A stretch of DNA of 64,000 nucleotides, from NCBI GenBank assembly GCA_047967505.1, contig CM106538.1; one strand, given 5' to 3'. Positions 44,567 to 56,160 of the stretch are shown here, one piece after another. Origin of the DNA: Dipteris shenzhenensis (Eukaryota; Polypodiophyta; Polypodiopsida; Gleicheniales). Positions within the stretch are counted from its first letter, which is position 1, and the number at the start of each line of letters is the position of its first letter. The notes below the pieces were generated by a model that saw nothing but the letters and a program-made list of their open reading frames with translations, searched no databases and was not told the DNA's origin. The position numbers and the translations under genes were made by a program.

Positions 44567-45670
44567 CACGTGCATACATGCATCCGTGTGGGGGGGTTTG
44601 ATGGCTGGAATTTTTTTGGGCTAAAATTGGTCTTTGGAGTTGCATCAAATAGCTAGAAAGACGAAACTCCTCCTCTCAACATAAACGAGGACCTTTAGCA
44701 AACATCATCCACACACTCAATGTCAAGTATTACCTAGCCTCAATACTTTTCAATGTCAAATGAATCGATGCACTTAAGTCAAAGTCATAGGAATAAGAAG
44801 ACTTCCCACTAACTACATCAACATCTATCAGCTCTACACTACATGATTAGTATTGCCTTCCAAATATGTACCTCATGAATGATCCATGCATCCTTGCATT
44901 TGAACCCTTTTTTCTTATCTCATTCATGCAATTTTACATATCCTTAATATTCAATAAAGAGAGAAGATAACACATTTTCACACAAATTCATTTCACTTCA
45001 AACATTTGAACAAAGATACACGTAGGAAAAATGCTAAAATATTACACAATTTGAGAAGCCATTTGCTATTAAATAGTTTGACAAGCCATTTGCAAATTCC
45101 TTTTTATATTCTTCAGTATGAGCACATACTACTGCATTTAGATGTACAAAGAGGAGGATGAGAGCATCCAAGTCTCTCTCCTACATTACCTTGCCTTGAC
45201 CTAGCTACAAAATCAAATTCCTTCATATGTCTGTCTATGTCCACTCTATTCCTCTACATCCCTTGTGTCTGTATTGAACTTCTTCTAGATCATATTTATC
45301 TAAATACTCCCACACACGCATTCAATTTTCTTGAATCACCACACTCGATGATGTTTCTTTTTAAGAGAAAAGGGAGTCTCTAGAATAGGAGCTAACAACC
45401 ACATTGGTGAACTATAGAACCATCAAATACCTCTTGCAGTGAAAATATAGAAGATGCCTACATACCATGCCTTGCAAAAATGCTATCGCCTTTGCCTACT
45501 CTTGCAATTGCTTATATCCTGATGGTGACCCATAGGCAGGGCTTGCGAAGTGGTCGAGGGCTGCTACTAGTACATCAATCCAATTGGTGGTAGAGGGCCT
45601 TGTTACTTCTCCAATCAGCTTCTTGCCCTTGAGAGCCAAGAGTAAAGAGGAAATCTACCTCGAAAAATTA

Positions 45671-46720
45671 GGGATGGGTTGATGAAGCTGAGGCTTAAGG
45701 CTAGTGAGGTCTTTGAAGTTGAGAATATCATCATACAGCTATTCCCCGATCTGGTTGTCCCCTTGCTACTACTCTTCTTGATCCTTTGGCCCTGTGCCTA
45801 TGTAGCCATGATCAAGGTGGTGGTTGATTGGGGTGCTACGAGAGGCATTGTAACATCTTGTTGGCCTATGCCCATAGTCCCTTGCTAAGCTCATTTGAGC
45901 ATGATATTTTCCCATTGTGAGGCTACCCTTGCCTCCTCTTCTTGTTTACACCTCCGTGCTTCTTCCTCTACTTATAATACTGGTGAGGCTGGGGCTGGCA
46001 GAATCCCTCAAATCATGTAGTGTGCTACCCTATAGTGTCCTGCAAGCCAGTGCTTGGGCTTCATGATGTGCTTAATGATTGGCATGAAGAGCATGGGGTT
46101 GCCTTTTGGGGCCTGTGGCACTACACATCCATCTCTTTGTAAAAATAATCTGCCTAGTTTGTCTTGAATTGCACGGGCTCTAGAAGTCTCAGTGGGGTTC
46201 GCAACTATCACATTGTGATGGTCAAACATCTTGACCTTAGTGAGCATTAGGAGTACTCGAGCAGGCTTGATGTAGGCAAGGTCCTTGATGTCATTGAATG
46301 GGATACCTCCCTTGTGGCGAGACGGGCATCGTAATCTACCCACTTGATGAGCTTCTACTCCAATTGATGGGCTTTGACAAAGGGATCGGTCATCTCACTG
46401 GGAATCTAAAGACCACCTTGATGGCATCAATGTTGAGCTAGAAATGGTGGGTGACCCCCCTTTCATCTGTGAAGGACATTAGCTTCATGGGTTGGCTGTA
46501 GTTATCGATGAACTACATCATGAGATAGGTAGCAAGGGAGTCTTTCCACAAGTAGCATTAAGCCAATGACTTTGAGGTAGGGCTGGACTTCAGAGTAATG
46601 GCAAGATTTGTAAAATGTAAGTATGCTAAGATATGTAGAAGTCCAAGTTAGGCTTGTAGCAGAAGGACGAGTGGCCACCATTAAGGGCAGTAAGCCAATC
46701 ATGGCCTAGGGGAGAAGTGC
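45671..46720 (-). other. Unknown degraded coding-like region
   Basis: The minus strand holds two consecutive open stretches (46702-46502 and 46343-46008) that read like diverged protein (WTSTYLSILTFYKSCH; GIPFNDIKDLAYIKPARVLL; FDHHNVIVANPTETSRARAI; GNPMLFMPIIKHIMKPKHWL). I do not recognise the family. Position between retroelement relics suggests an accessory or spacer ORF of a Gypsy element, but this is inference. Confidence 0.35.
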
Positions 46721-48790
46721 TGGAAGTAGTAATAGAATGCTCAGTGTAAACTGGGGTAGCCGAGATGATCTTTCTATGCTTGGCTAGGGGGGATGTAGAG
46801 GCTTGGCCACTTTCTTTGGGATGGGGCTGACCATGGGTCTCCTCTATGAGCTCTTGCTAGGTTATATGACCAAGAAGGGGAAGAGAGAGAGAGATAGTAA
46901 TAGATGGAGTTGAGAGGGGAGAAGATGGGTGGATTGCAGTGGTGGATGGGGTGGTGGAGGGATTAGACAAGCTAGGGGTAAAGACATGCATCTTATTGGA
47001 TTCCATGGGGCCAAAGGAGTAGTAGATAGCAAAAAGATCACTTAGAGAGTCATTGAAACTCTTGGAGGATGAACTCGTGCAAGATGGAAGAAACTGGGGT
47101 GTGGAAGGACAAATAGGATGGCTTTGGAGGAAGATCTATCAACTGGAAATTTTTTAGCAAAATTTGCAAGAGTTTGTTAAAAGTCTTATTGCAACAGATT
47201 TTTGCCCAGGGGTGCTATTTATATAAATTTATCCCTCCATGCATGCCGCATTTATAACTTGGCAGGTGTTGAGATAGTAATCCAATGTGCGTTGCAATAC
47301 TATTATAGGGGACCTTGAACTAACCCGATGGACCTTGAGCTAACTCACCAAACCTTGAGCTAACTCGCTAGACCTTGAACTAACCTAACGGATGCTATGG
47401 TGGTAGCTCAGCTAGAGCATGGTGATATCAACCCAGCATGCATGGGGATAATGCTAACCCAATGTATTTCCTAGAAAGCCACTCCCGAATTTCTTCTGAG
47501 TGTTTTTTGACATTTTTGACATTTCTTGACATTTTCTAAGATGGTGTGGGGGTCAGATCAATGAGAGAGAGAGAGAGAGAGATGACGTTAACCCCCGTGA
47601 TGGAATTGATTGATGGGGTGATGGCAAAGTGCCTTGTGAGTGGAAACTATTGGGAATATTGGTGGTATCCTATTCACCTAGACCGTCTATTATCACTAGA
47701 ATGAGGATTACGAGTGGAGTCAATTTTACGATGTTTTGGGGTACCTAGCATCTCTCCAAGCTGCATATTTACTGAGTGGACTTGTGAAGAGAGTGGAGAG
47801 CTATGCCTTGGAGTTATGAATGGATGATGTCCCAAGTTCATCTGTGTCAGGTTGTGTGGAAGAGGCTCGAGCATCTATTGGAAGGAGTATGGCTTGGAGA
47901 TCTTGAGAAACCTAAGGTAGTTCCTGGGATCTTGTGGCACTTGTGGAGATGTCAGAGCTCTTTGCAGGTACACCTTCCATGGAGATATCGGTGGGTTCTT
48001 GTGGTGCTGCTCCCTCTTCGAGAATAGGTCCTTATGTAACCACCGTGCCAATTGTTGATGTGGAAATAGAGGTAGAGATTGGACTTGGTGACTTCCTCCT
48101 CTTAGGCACCCATCGAAGCATCTTTGGACCTCCATCCCCTTTGCTGTAATAGTAGGTTCTTTTGTTATTATTGCAATTGTGGGTGGGGGCTTGCCGATAA
48201 CATAAGGACTCATGGGTAGAGTGGAGTCGCTCGCATTCTTGTCCTAGTGTGAGTATTCTTAAGGAAGCTAGCAATAGGTTCTTGTGGTTCTACCCCCACG
48301 TTAAAGGAAGGTTCTTATGGGACTACACTGCCTTATCGTTTGATGGTCTTACGGGCACAATCCTGATGGGTGCCTCAAGGGTGGGTGAGTTGGCAAGGTT
48401 GAGTGCCTTAGGTACCCAAATATACTTATTACCCTTGTAGTAACCTTGAGCTTGGAGCAACTACTTAGGAATCCATCTAGGCTGGCTCCTTTGCTTTTTG
48501 TTGGTTGTCGCATGTCTTCTTGCTCGAGATTTTTGTGGACTTGTGGCTTGCAATAAAATTAGCATGGGGAGTAAGGGGGGAAAGCGAAGCCGCATATTGA
48601 GACTAATTTTCATAGGAATGCCGAGGATAAATGGGCAACATTCCTTTTGGAACCCAATGGGTGTCTTTTTCTTAATGGAAGGGATAGAGAGAGGGGTTGC
48701 CGATGTGAACGGTATGGTCATGGGGGTGGCCCCTCTACTAGTCCTTTTGATGTGATGGTGGTGCTTGCACTAAAGGATGCAGACTTCTTG
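46721..48790. other. Unassigned, with a 20-bp minisatellite
   Basis: G-rich plus-strand stretches (46900-46990, 48580-48750), a short (GA)n at 47563-47582 and the 20-bp repeat at 47311-47390. No gene recognised. Confidence 0.5.
47311..47390 (+). repeat. Four 20-bp tandem repeats
   Basis: Units start at 47311, 47331, 47351 and 47371. The consensus is GACCTTGARCTAACYCGMYR, with one to four differences per unit. Confidence 0.9.
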
Positions 48791-48879
48791 ATGATAACAA
48801 AAGTGATCAAGCAAACCATGGTTGCATTTAACGGAGCAGATGTCTTGTCACTTGGGGCCCTAGTGTATTGTTGGACTTA

Positions 48880-49230
48880 CAAGTTGATGATGGGATTGAG
48901 ATTTTGGAACAAATCGAGATTACCAAGGTGCATCCATCACTTGTCAGCATCGTTGTGCATTTATGCCAGTCAATCTGATAATTGACCGCCCAGCACCAAG
49001 TCCTGCCGAGAATGACACATTCATCCATGGCACATGCAAGCATAACATAACATCTACTCTCCATGCTATGGCTATTTACATGGGTAATTCTACAAAACCT
49101 ATTGCAGGCGAGATCTTCCCATTCACGACACGTACCATGATAGGTGTGGGTTCTAGGGTTACCCTGAACTTTAGGAGTTGGGTGCATCTCGTAGGATATG
49201 AGGTTATGGCTCGCCCAAGGGTTGATTAAG
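48880..49230 (-). pseudogene. Retropepsin-like fragment of a Gypsy element
   Basis: The minus strand in two frames reads VVNGKISPAIGFVELPM (about 49100-49150) and then DECVILGRTWCWAVNYQIDW (about 48955-49015). This resembles the second half of a retroviral-type aspartic protease (ANG....G.....V and D.ILGR.WL....A.IDW). The catalytic D-S/T-G part is not seen. It lies after the integrase relic of the larger Gypsy element and so probably belongs to a second one. Confidence 0.45.
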
Positions 49231-49399
49231 GCTTATGCTAAACAAGTGGTTTCCTTGCACAATTGAAAGTCTACTCGTACCCTAGCAAGGGCAAACCCTT
49301 CCACAAATTGTTATTAACCTTAAATTTTTCACTTTAGCTTGTCGAGCCCTAGCTTCCTCTATCGCTTATCGCTTCATACAAGTGACTTTCTTCTTTAGC

Positions 49400-50390
49400 T
49401 CCTTTTCTTGATCAATGGTGTGAAGTGTTTGAGGCTCAAGGGACCATAATAGCATTTAAGCTTGTTGCCATTGATGTAGCCATCCATTTCAATGCCATCA
49501 AGGGTCACGATTCTACATGGCCCTTGTGGTGTGATTCCAAAACTCGGTAGGGACCCATTCCTTGATATTTCAATTTATGCTTCATGTTCCTTACACTATA
49601 CAATAGTGCGAGGTCTCCTTCTTTTAGCTCCTTGTTCCGAAGATTGTGATCAAACCAATTTTTGGGTGTAGCTATGTGACCTTTCGGCCATAGGCCACTC
49701 TCAACCTCATCTCATCAAGCTTTTCTAGCTTGATTAGCCTTTATGGAATTGCCTCATTGGATGTTTGGTCTCTAACTGCAACTCTAAGACTTAGAACGAT
49801 AAATTCCATAGGCATGACTTCTTCTAGTACCCCAAATGCTAGGCTAAAGTGTGTATTTGGTGGCGACCTTATAAGCCATTTGATAAGTCTAAAGTGCTTC
49901 TCTAAGTTTATGTTCCCAATCGTTATGAATGGCCTCTACCATGCATGTCATTGTGTGGCACAAGGTCTTGTTCAAGCTCTCGGCTTGGCCATTTGCTGTG
50001 GCATAATAGGGTGTGGACTTCCTACAAACGGTGAGGTATGTGGTCTCATTAAAATATGGATCATATCATTAATAAAATGTGTTCCTCACAATTTCCTGTG
50101 GGAGGCTGAAGTAGGATATCATATTCTCATAGAGAAACTTAGTGGTTGTTCTTTGTCCACTTGGTAAAGTAATATGTGGCCATGATATTATATCGGGACT
50201 AAGTCCCTTTAGCTATCGAACTGATTGGTCCTACAAAATCAATACATACTTTTCAAAGGGTTGATCTGCAAGGACTCCTATTAGGGGCATATAGTCCTGA
50301 GTGTGGGAGAGGGCGCCTCGCTAGTAGGCATCACAACGTTTAACAAACTCGAACGCATTCACAAAAGGAGTTGGCCACCATTATCCTTAT
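49400..50390 (-). pseudogene. Gypsy integrase relic
   Basis: Integrase of a Ty3/Gypsy element on the minus strand. A zinc-binding end (WWPTPFVNAFEFVKRCDAY with the final Cys lost) lies at about 50305-50380. The catalytic core then shows PFEKYVLIL, a block STPYYATANGQAESLNKTL (about 49970-50035) and NDWEHKLREALWTYRMAYK (about 49870-49930). The C-terminal part with EGDLALLYSVRNMKHKLKYQ and GPYRVLE lies at about 49520-49630. It has numerous stops and frameshifts. It continues the reading order from the RNase H at 50677-51104. Confidence 0.85.
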
Positions 50391-50676
50391 CACTTTTGGG
50401 CCATGCGCTCTCTAGCAAAATGCATTTATGATGCTCGAATGAGCTTTGTCCAAAACCTCCTCAAATTCATCCTTGTGATGGAGCAGCACATTATGTCATC
50501 CTTGCCCATGTGATAGAGTTGGCTGGCTATTAATTGATATAGAGCCATGTCCTTAACAAATTTCCAGGCCTGATTTTTATTGAGGGCCATGTCCTGAGGA
50601 AATCCGCCAACTTGGAAGTGTCCGATCTCCCGCGCCCATTATGGTACTAGGTCAATAAGGAAGAGTGGGGCCGGTT

Positions 50677-51104
50677 CTATGTTGGGAATGTGGGACATGT
50701 GATCCACCATAAAGTGTGTATGTCCCTTCCTTGCAGAGTGACAATGAAGTTAAATTCTAAAAGGATGAGCATCCATTGTGTGATGCGTCCTATCATACAT
50801 GGTTTATTGACCAAGTAGAGGAGTGCCTGGTGATCTACAAAGAAGACAAACTTGTTGGCCAACAAGTAATGCCTAAACTTTTGCACATACACCACGGCAA
50901 GTCCCTCTCGTTCAGTCATGGTATAATTTTTGCATCGTTCAGTTGGTGGCTTGCAAAGTATATTGGGTAGTCATTGGGGCTGAGGCCATGACAACTTTGA
51001 GGGTTTCATAGGAGGCTTGACACTCCTTTGTCCAGTAGAAGATGACCAACATTTTGTACAATGGGCGACTAATCTAGACACAGTTGTAAATGAATCTGTG
51101 ATAG
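50677..51104 (-). pseudogene. Gypsy reverse transcriptase thumb and RNase H relic
   Basis: On the minus strand it starts at 51104 with YHRFIYNCV*ISRPL and FYWTKECQASYETLK (RT connection). It passes to the RNase H as TEREGLAVVYVQKFRHYLLA, VFFVDHQALLYLVNKP and GRITQWMLILLEFNF. The RT palm with its catalytic residues is absent. The sequence is cut at 51104/51105, where a Copia LTR begins on the plus strand. Confidence 0.9.
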
Positions 51105-51284
51105 TAGGGGTTAAAGGCCACTGTACCTTAACCTCGGTTATCTACAATATTCAAATACATATATATATGGATAACATAGAAGATTAGGGTGTTCTACACT
51201 CACCAAGAACTTGTGTGGCTCTCTCTTCTTGTTCTCCCTCTCTCTCACCTTCTTTCGTTCCATTTCCGTTGTTGAGATCTCTCA
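51105..51284 (+). mobile_element. Copia 5' LTR (about 180 bp)
   Basis: Starts TAGGGGTTAAAGGCCACTG (the TG start decayed to TA) and ends GAGATCTCTCA. It is clearly related to the LTR at 38897-39067, including the TATATATATGGATAACATAGAAGATTAGGGTG region. It is followed by a primer site. Confidence 0.8.
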
Positions 51285-51300
51285 ACTAGTATTAGAGCTC
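51285..51300 (+). other. Primer binding site, decayed
   Basis: TAGTATTAGAGCTCGG at the LTR edge corresponds to TGGTATCAGAGCTCGG, with two changes. Confidence 0.65.
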
Positions 51301-52410
51301 GGGTGTTCTAACTGAGCCTGAGTGTGAGCCTCGAGCTCGAAGTCTGGTACTACAGCTCTGTGGGAGAAAGGAGAAGCTCTGTTGGGTGACTTAACCTGCA
51401 TAATCCTGGTTTGCAAAAACCTTTGAAAAGTCCTCTGAGTGGTTTTGGAGCAAAAAAGACGTTTTTTGATGATTCCCCTATTCCTTTCGACTATTGAGAG
51501 TTCGAAATTACTAAAGAGGCAACCATTGCCTGTTTTTTGTGTCCATTTCACTTCGAGAGTTCGAATACACCTTCATTCTTGAATTTGGCATCATTTTGTT
51601 GGATTTCTGACTCAATGTCTCTACTTCAATGTTTTTCTACCAATGTGTTGGAACTTGAGTTTGAAGCAACAATTCACAGATTTGTTAATTCTGGTGGACT
51701 CAAGAGGTCCCAAAGCTTCTGTATTGCTCATCATTTGCACCCCGATAGTGTTTACAAATAGGTCTATTTGCAAAAACGTTTTTTGGTCCATGTATTGGAC
51801 CCAATGATTAGGAGCACACGGTATTTAAAACCGTTTGTTCCATCGTGTTTCGAAGGCCCAAAACCCCCTATCTGCCAACTCTTGCAAATTCCATGGAGAT
51901 TTGGAGAAGTTCTCTCTCTCTGAGGCACCGAATCACTCAAAGGTTCAAACCTTTGATTTTTTGGATTATAGGTTAATTTCAAGGGTTGACTCCCCGTTTC
52001 CCATTCATCGGTTAGGATTTTGGAGTTCCAATAGAAGAGAGATATTTGCAGATTGTCTTGTTGAGTCCGATTATGCAATGACTCCCATGTTTTGAGGCAT
52101 CTCAGGTTCTATTTTAACTAGCGATCATTGCCATAGGGGCTGTGATTTTTTGATATACCTTATACAAATCACTCTGGTTGTAGTATGAGCTATGTGTAAT
52201 CATTTGTAGTTTGCATTGGATTGCAGCGAATGCTTTATAGGCCATTTGGATGCATTGTGATCCTTGTTGGATGCATTGATGGGCATTTAGCACACAGATA
52301 CTATTTTATGCCAAGGGATAGCTTTGACATATTGTAGTGGATGCACAAGTTGTGCTATGATCTCTTGGATGAGATTTTGTAGATGCATATGCTCATGGAC
52401 AACATTTATG
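51301..52410 (+). other. Copia 5' untranslated leader
   Basis: Between the primer site and gag. No ORF of interest on the plus strand; a few 70-100-codon frames lack domains. Confidence 0.5.
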
Positions 52411-53092
52411 CTTGAGGCATTTTGCAGCATTGAAAAGTTGGATGGGACAAACTTTTCTTTGTGGAAAGAACAGATAAGGGATGTGCTTATTCAAAAGAAG
52501 CAGATTAAACCCTTGGCAAGGATTGGAGCTAAGCCTACAGATATATATGAGGATGATTGGAATGAGTTGGATGCACTAGAAAGTCTACTGTTAGACTTCA
52601 TATTGCAAAGTCAGTTTATTTCACAGTAGTAAATGAAGAGACTACAAAAGATTTATGGAAGAAATTCTATGCCACTTATGAGAAGGAAACTGCCTCTAAT
52701 AAAGTTTACCTCATGAAGAGGTTGTTTGAGATGCAGATGAAGGAATGGGTCTCCATTCTTCTCACTTGAATGAATTCAATGTTATTTTCAACCAGCTTCA
52801 AGCTCAAAAGATGAATTTTGATGCAAAGACTAAGGCAACATTTCTATTGTGTTCATTGCCATCCTCATGGGATACCTTTCGTATAGCTATTAGCAACTCT
52901 ACACCTGGTGGAGTACTGAAGTTTGATGATGTAATGGGTAGCTTATTGGCCGAGGAAATTAGACGAAAGTTTATCGATGGCAACAAGCAAAATGCAGCCT
53001 CAAAGGTGCAAAGGGGTAGATCACAATTCAAGGGGAAGTCCCAAGAAAGAGGGAAGTCTCATAAAAAATCCAAGGCAAGAAACATTTCAGCT
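52411..53092 (+). pseudogene. Copia gag (UBN2-like), truncated
   Basis: Plus-strand gag of the Copia element whose LTR is at 51105-51284. Blocks: EKLDGTNFSLWKEQIRDVLI (about 52427-52490), TTKDLWKKFYATYEKETASN and KVYLMKRLFEMQMKE (about 52635-52745), then FNVIFNQLQAQKMNFDAKTK and LLCSLPSSWDTFRIAI (about 52775-52890), and a basic tail (GRSQFKGKSQERGKSHKKSK). Two frameshifts are needed. The sequence stops at about 53092 before the zinc knuckle and joins a Gypsy protease, so the rest of the Copia element is missing. Confidence 0.85.
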
Positions 53093-53305
53093 AATTTTAT
53101 AACCAGGTTCGTGTTTTCAATTAGAGGCCTTCCCCACTTAGCCTAGCATTGTTTAGTGATAATGCTAACACTTGCTCCTCCATCAAAGATTGCCATGGCA
53201 TTCTTGCTTTGGTAGGTAATTGGGAGCACAACATTAGTATCATCACTCTCAAAATATTGGCCCAACTTGTTGATTGGGATCTGTAAGGTTTGGTTCGTTG
53301 GGGAC
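53093..53305 (-). pseudogene. Gypsy aspartic protease relic
   Basis: The minus strand reads QTLQIPINKLGQYFESDDTN, then VLPITYQSKNAMAIFDGGAS and VSIITKQC, a stop, then AKWGRPLIENTNLVIKLA. FDGGASVSII is the active-site D-G/T-G-A-S block of retroviral-type proteases. It is followed by the expected loop. It belongs to the same Gypsy element as the gag at 54243-56160 and the integrase at 49400-50390. Confidence 0.8.
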
Positions 53306-53334
53306 TTCCATTACCTTGGTGGCCACTTCCTAAG

Positions 53335-54012
53335 GTGTAACCATCTATCCATTCATTCGATCAGCAGTGGAGAGGTCTCTCTAAAGGATGGGATCCCCTC
53401 TTAGTAGGGATCCTATAGGCATTTTAACCTCTGTGGACAGGAATGCAGTGAGTCCCACTACATCTCAAGGTTGGGTGATGGGTTCTTGGATTTGTGATTG
53501 CAGTTCTTAAAAACCATCAAAGGACATGGGGTCCTCTTATGTAGCCCGGTGCCACTTAAGGTCCTTCTCAAACATCTTAAGAGCGACTATCCCACCGAAG
53601 TACCCTTTGAGCCTTCCTCAACCATGTTTTCTAGAGAAGGGGTGACCTTAGGAGCCACCTTTTCTAGAGTAGGGGTGGCTACTTCCTGAGGTGTAACCAT
53701 CTGTCCATTCATCTGATCAGTGACGGAGATGTCTCTCTAAAGGATGGGTTCCCCTCTTAGTAGTGATGCTATAGGCATTTTAACCTCTGTGGACAGGAAT
53801 GCAGTGAGTCCTATATCTCGAGGTTGGGTAATGGGTTCTTGGACTTATGATTGTGGTTCTTCAAAACCATCAAAGGACATGGGGTCCTCTTATGTAGCCT
53901 GGTGCCACTTAGGGTCCTCTTCAAACATCTTGTGTCTTAAGAGCAATTGTCCCACCGAAGTACCCTTTGAGCCTTCCTCAACCACCTTTTCTATAGGGGT
54001 GACCTTAGGAGC
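53335..54012 (-). repeat. 356-bp tandem duplication in the Gypsy gag-protease linker
   Basis: The unit at 53335-53690 is repeated at 53691-54012. Shared blocks include GGTCCTCTTATGTAGCC, TAAAGGATGGG.TCCCCTCTTAG and CACCGAAGTACCCTTTGAGCC. On the minus strand it encodes the linker (EEGSKGTSVG repeated). The copies differ by small indels and substitutions. Confidence 0.9.
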
Positions 54013-54242
54013 CTTGTTATGGGCTTGGCAACTTGGTTGTGTGGTATCCATGCTCCTGTCAGTTCAGATCCTCTCTTCAAATATTTCTTGGCAATTATGG
54101 ACCATCTGTTGCGCATCGACGAGGTGTTGCTTCTTGACTATTGGGTGAGGTATTTCACTGTACACCATCGAGTCTAAGTTCTACCTCTATGACCATACCC
54201 CCCTTACATTATCTTTTTTTGTAGCCCAAGGGTTGCCACGGC

Positions 54243-54644
54243 TCAGCACCGGCTGGGTGCCCATCTCATGCCCATGGATGAGGTGGAAGTGGATACGATG
54301 GCAGTATCCTCGTCAGACCCGCTCTTGATGATAGCCTTATCCAATTCTTTCTTGATTTTGATGGTTCTTGAATGGCCCTTGTCCTTAGACCGGTTCGAAG
54401 CTGCTTTATCTCTTTGAGCACATCTTCTAAGTTCCTTACTCATGGCCCTAGCTTGTGCCCTTGTGATCACATTCAGTGACACAGAAGAGACTTGGCCCCA
54501 TTCGAGACTCAATAGGTTAATGCTGGTCTTGGGTTCTAGGGTCTCTTTTGGGGCCCATCTCATGGGGAAATCCTTGAAGAGGTGATCCATTCCATAGCCT
54601 ATGCATAACAGTGAATTTGTGTTGGATGGTGTTGTTGGGGGCAA
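54243..54644 (-). pseudogene. Gypsy gag C-terminal region
   Basis: A 133-codon minus frame: a decayed zinc-knuckle-like GYGMDHLFKDFPMRWAPKE, then WGQVSSVSLNVITRAQARAM, and a basic tail. The 'N-V-I/V-T-R-A-Q-A-R' block is typical of plant Gypsy polyproteins between gag and protease. Confidence 0.75.
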
Positions 54645-55055
54645 GAGTTGATCGTCCTTATAAGGGCAATCCCTTAGGAAGTGACGTCCCTAGCACTTAT
54701 AGGAGGAGACTATTGATGGTAGAAAGATGATCTATGTGAGTCTAGCCTATGGGCTAGGGAGGGTAGGTAAGCTGGTAGCACAACGAGGCACATTGTCTTG
54801 ATTGTGTAGCACATGGTTGACTGGTCAGCTCCACCGACTACATCGATCTGACTACCACCCTCATAGCTATTAAGAGGCGACCTTCCTAGTCTATTGTATC
54901 AGATCAGATCTTCCAACTAGTAGCTCTTCACCTAGTATCTGTCTAGATCGCCATCTAAGCTCCACTGTGGGAGCGCACGGGTGGACGAAGCCATCATCTG
55001 TACTACATCAGTATTGAAGGAAAATTTTGTTCGTCTCTAGTTTGCTATGTACTCT

Positions 55056-55531
55056 CTATTCTTTGTTTAGTTTTTGTTTCGTTGCGCCGTGTAATTTAAC
55101 AACATAATCCGGTTCCTCCCACTCGCTTAAGGTTTCTTCAATAATTACTTGGTTCATAAGAAATGCGAGGCGGTGGGGGGGCCAAGACAAGTGGTGGCAA
55201 TGGGAGATTTTAAACCCTATATTGCCTTGGGGGAAGCTCCTTGTATTGCTAGTTGACCTTGGTTGAGTGGGGCAGGTAAAGTCATGGGTTACCTCTATTG
55301 ATACACTAGCTAGGGGTTGACCTTTAGGTAATAGCATTGGGAGGTTTCATGATTTTCCCATCTAGCACAATGGTCACAATAGAGTGCAGGCCGAGCCTTA
55401 AGGCATGGGCACTCGTTCGTAGGGTGGTTGCACAGCCCGCACCACACGATGTCCCTTCTAGGGAATAGGTGAGGAATGCTGGTGCCTTCTCTTGCTAATC
55501 CTCCCTTGAGTGGTTGAGCCACTCGGTTCAA
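55056..55531 (-). pseudogene. Gypsy gag zinc-binding region
   Basis: The minus frame at 55531-55310 reads RRDIVWCGLCNHPTNECPCL and YCDHCARWENHETSQCYYL, two zinc-knuckle-like clusters in series. The frame at 55337-55056 continues with low-complexity sequence ending in EETLSEWEEPDYVVKLHG. It lies between the gag capsid core (55780-56160) and 54644. Confidence 0.7.
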
Positions 55532-55779
55532 GAGGTCGGTGGCACATCATCTATGTTTCCCCCCTTAGGTATTGGTGGGGCTGCCTCCTTGCCCTCTCCT
55601 GTGCTTATAGTCTTGCTGGTATGGGACACCCCACAAGAAGCTACAGGGGACTTCTCTAGTTGTTCCTTATCCTTCATATTATCATCCAAGAGTACATCAA
55701 TCTTGATGCACAACTCGAATGGGGTTCAGGGTAAACAAATGACAACCCAATGAAGAAGCATGGTAACAAGCGTTCATCG

Positions 55780-56160
55780 CTCATCCTTTCATAAGGCTCT
55801 TAGTAAGGGTTCAAATGCTTAATCCTTGTGATATATTCTTGTAGGATCTCATGCTCCATCTACTTGACCTCGTACAACTGGTTAATCGGGATCCATTTGG
55901 GACCAGTGGGAGCAAATCCCACTATAAATTTTTTTCTTAGCACTTCTCAATTGATTTTCTATTCTGCACTCAAAGCCCTATTCCATTGGCCTGCCTAACC
56001 ACCTAGGCTCAACCTGAATGCATTAACCTTGTCCAAGTCACCTATGTCCCCAAAGGTCTGGCAGATCTACTCGAACCTCTTGACATGGGATACGAGATCT
56101 CCCTCTCCTAAAATTTTTGTTATGAGCTTACAGATGGTGATCGAATGGCTTCTTGAAGCA
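55780..56160 (-). pseudogene. Gypsy gag capsid core (Retrotrans_gag)
   Basis: The minus strand reads ITKILGEGDLVSHVKRFE, ICQTFGDIGDLDKVNAFRLS, AGQWNRALSAE, LRKKFIVGFAPTGPKWIPIN and LYEVKQMEHEILQEYITRIK with ERMSDERLLPCFFIGL. This is the standard capsid pattern of Gypsy gag. Single stops interrupt it about every 25-40 residues. It is the 5'-most recognisable part of the Gypsy element. Confidence 0.8.

Larger units (their letters stand above)
42705..45670. other. Retrotransposon interior or spacer without recognisable genes
   Basis: After the primer site no gag or pol is readable. A C-rich stretch lies at 43100-43580 and a (GT)n at 44541-44566. A SINE-like segment is listed separately. The remaining sequence is AT-rich with short ORFs only. 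Confidence 0.5.
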
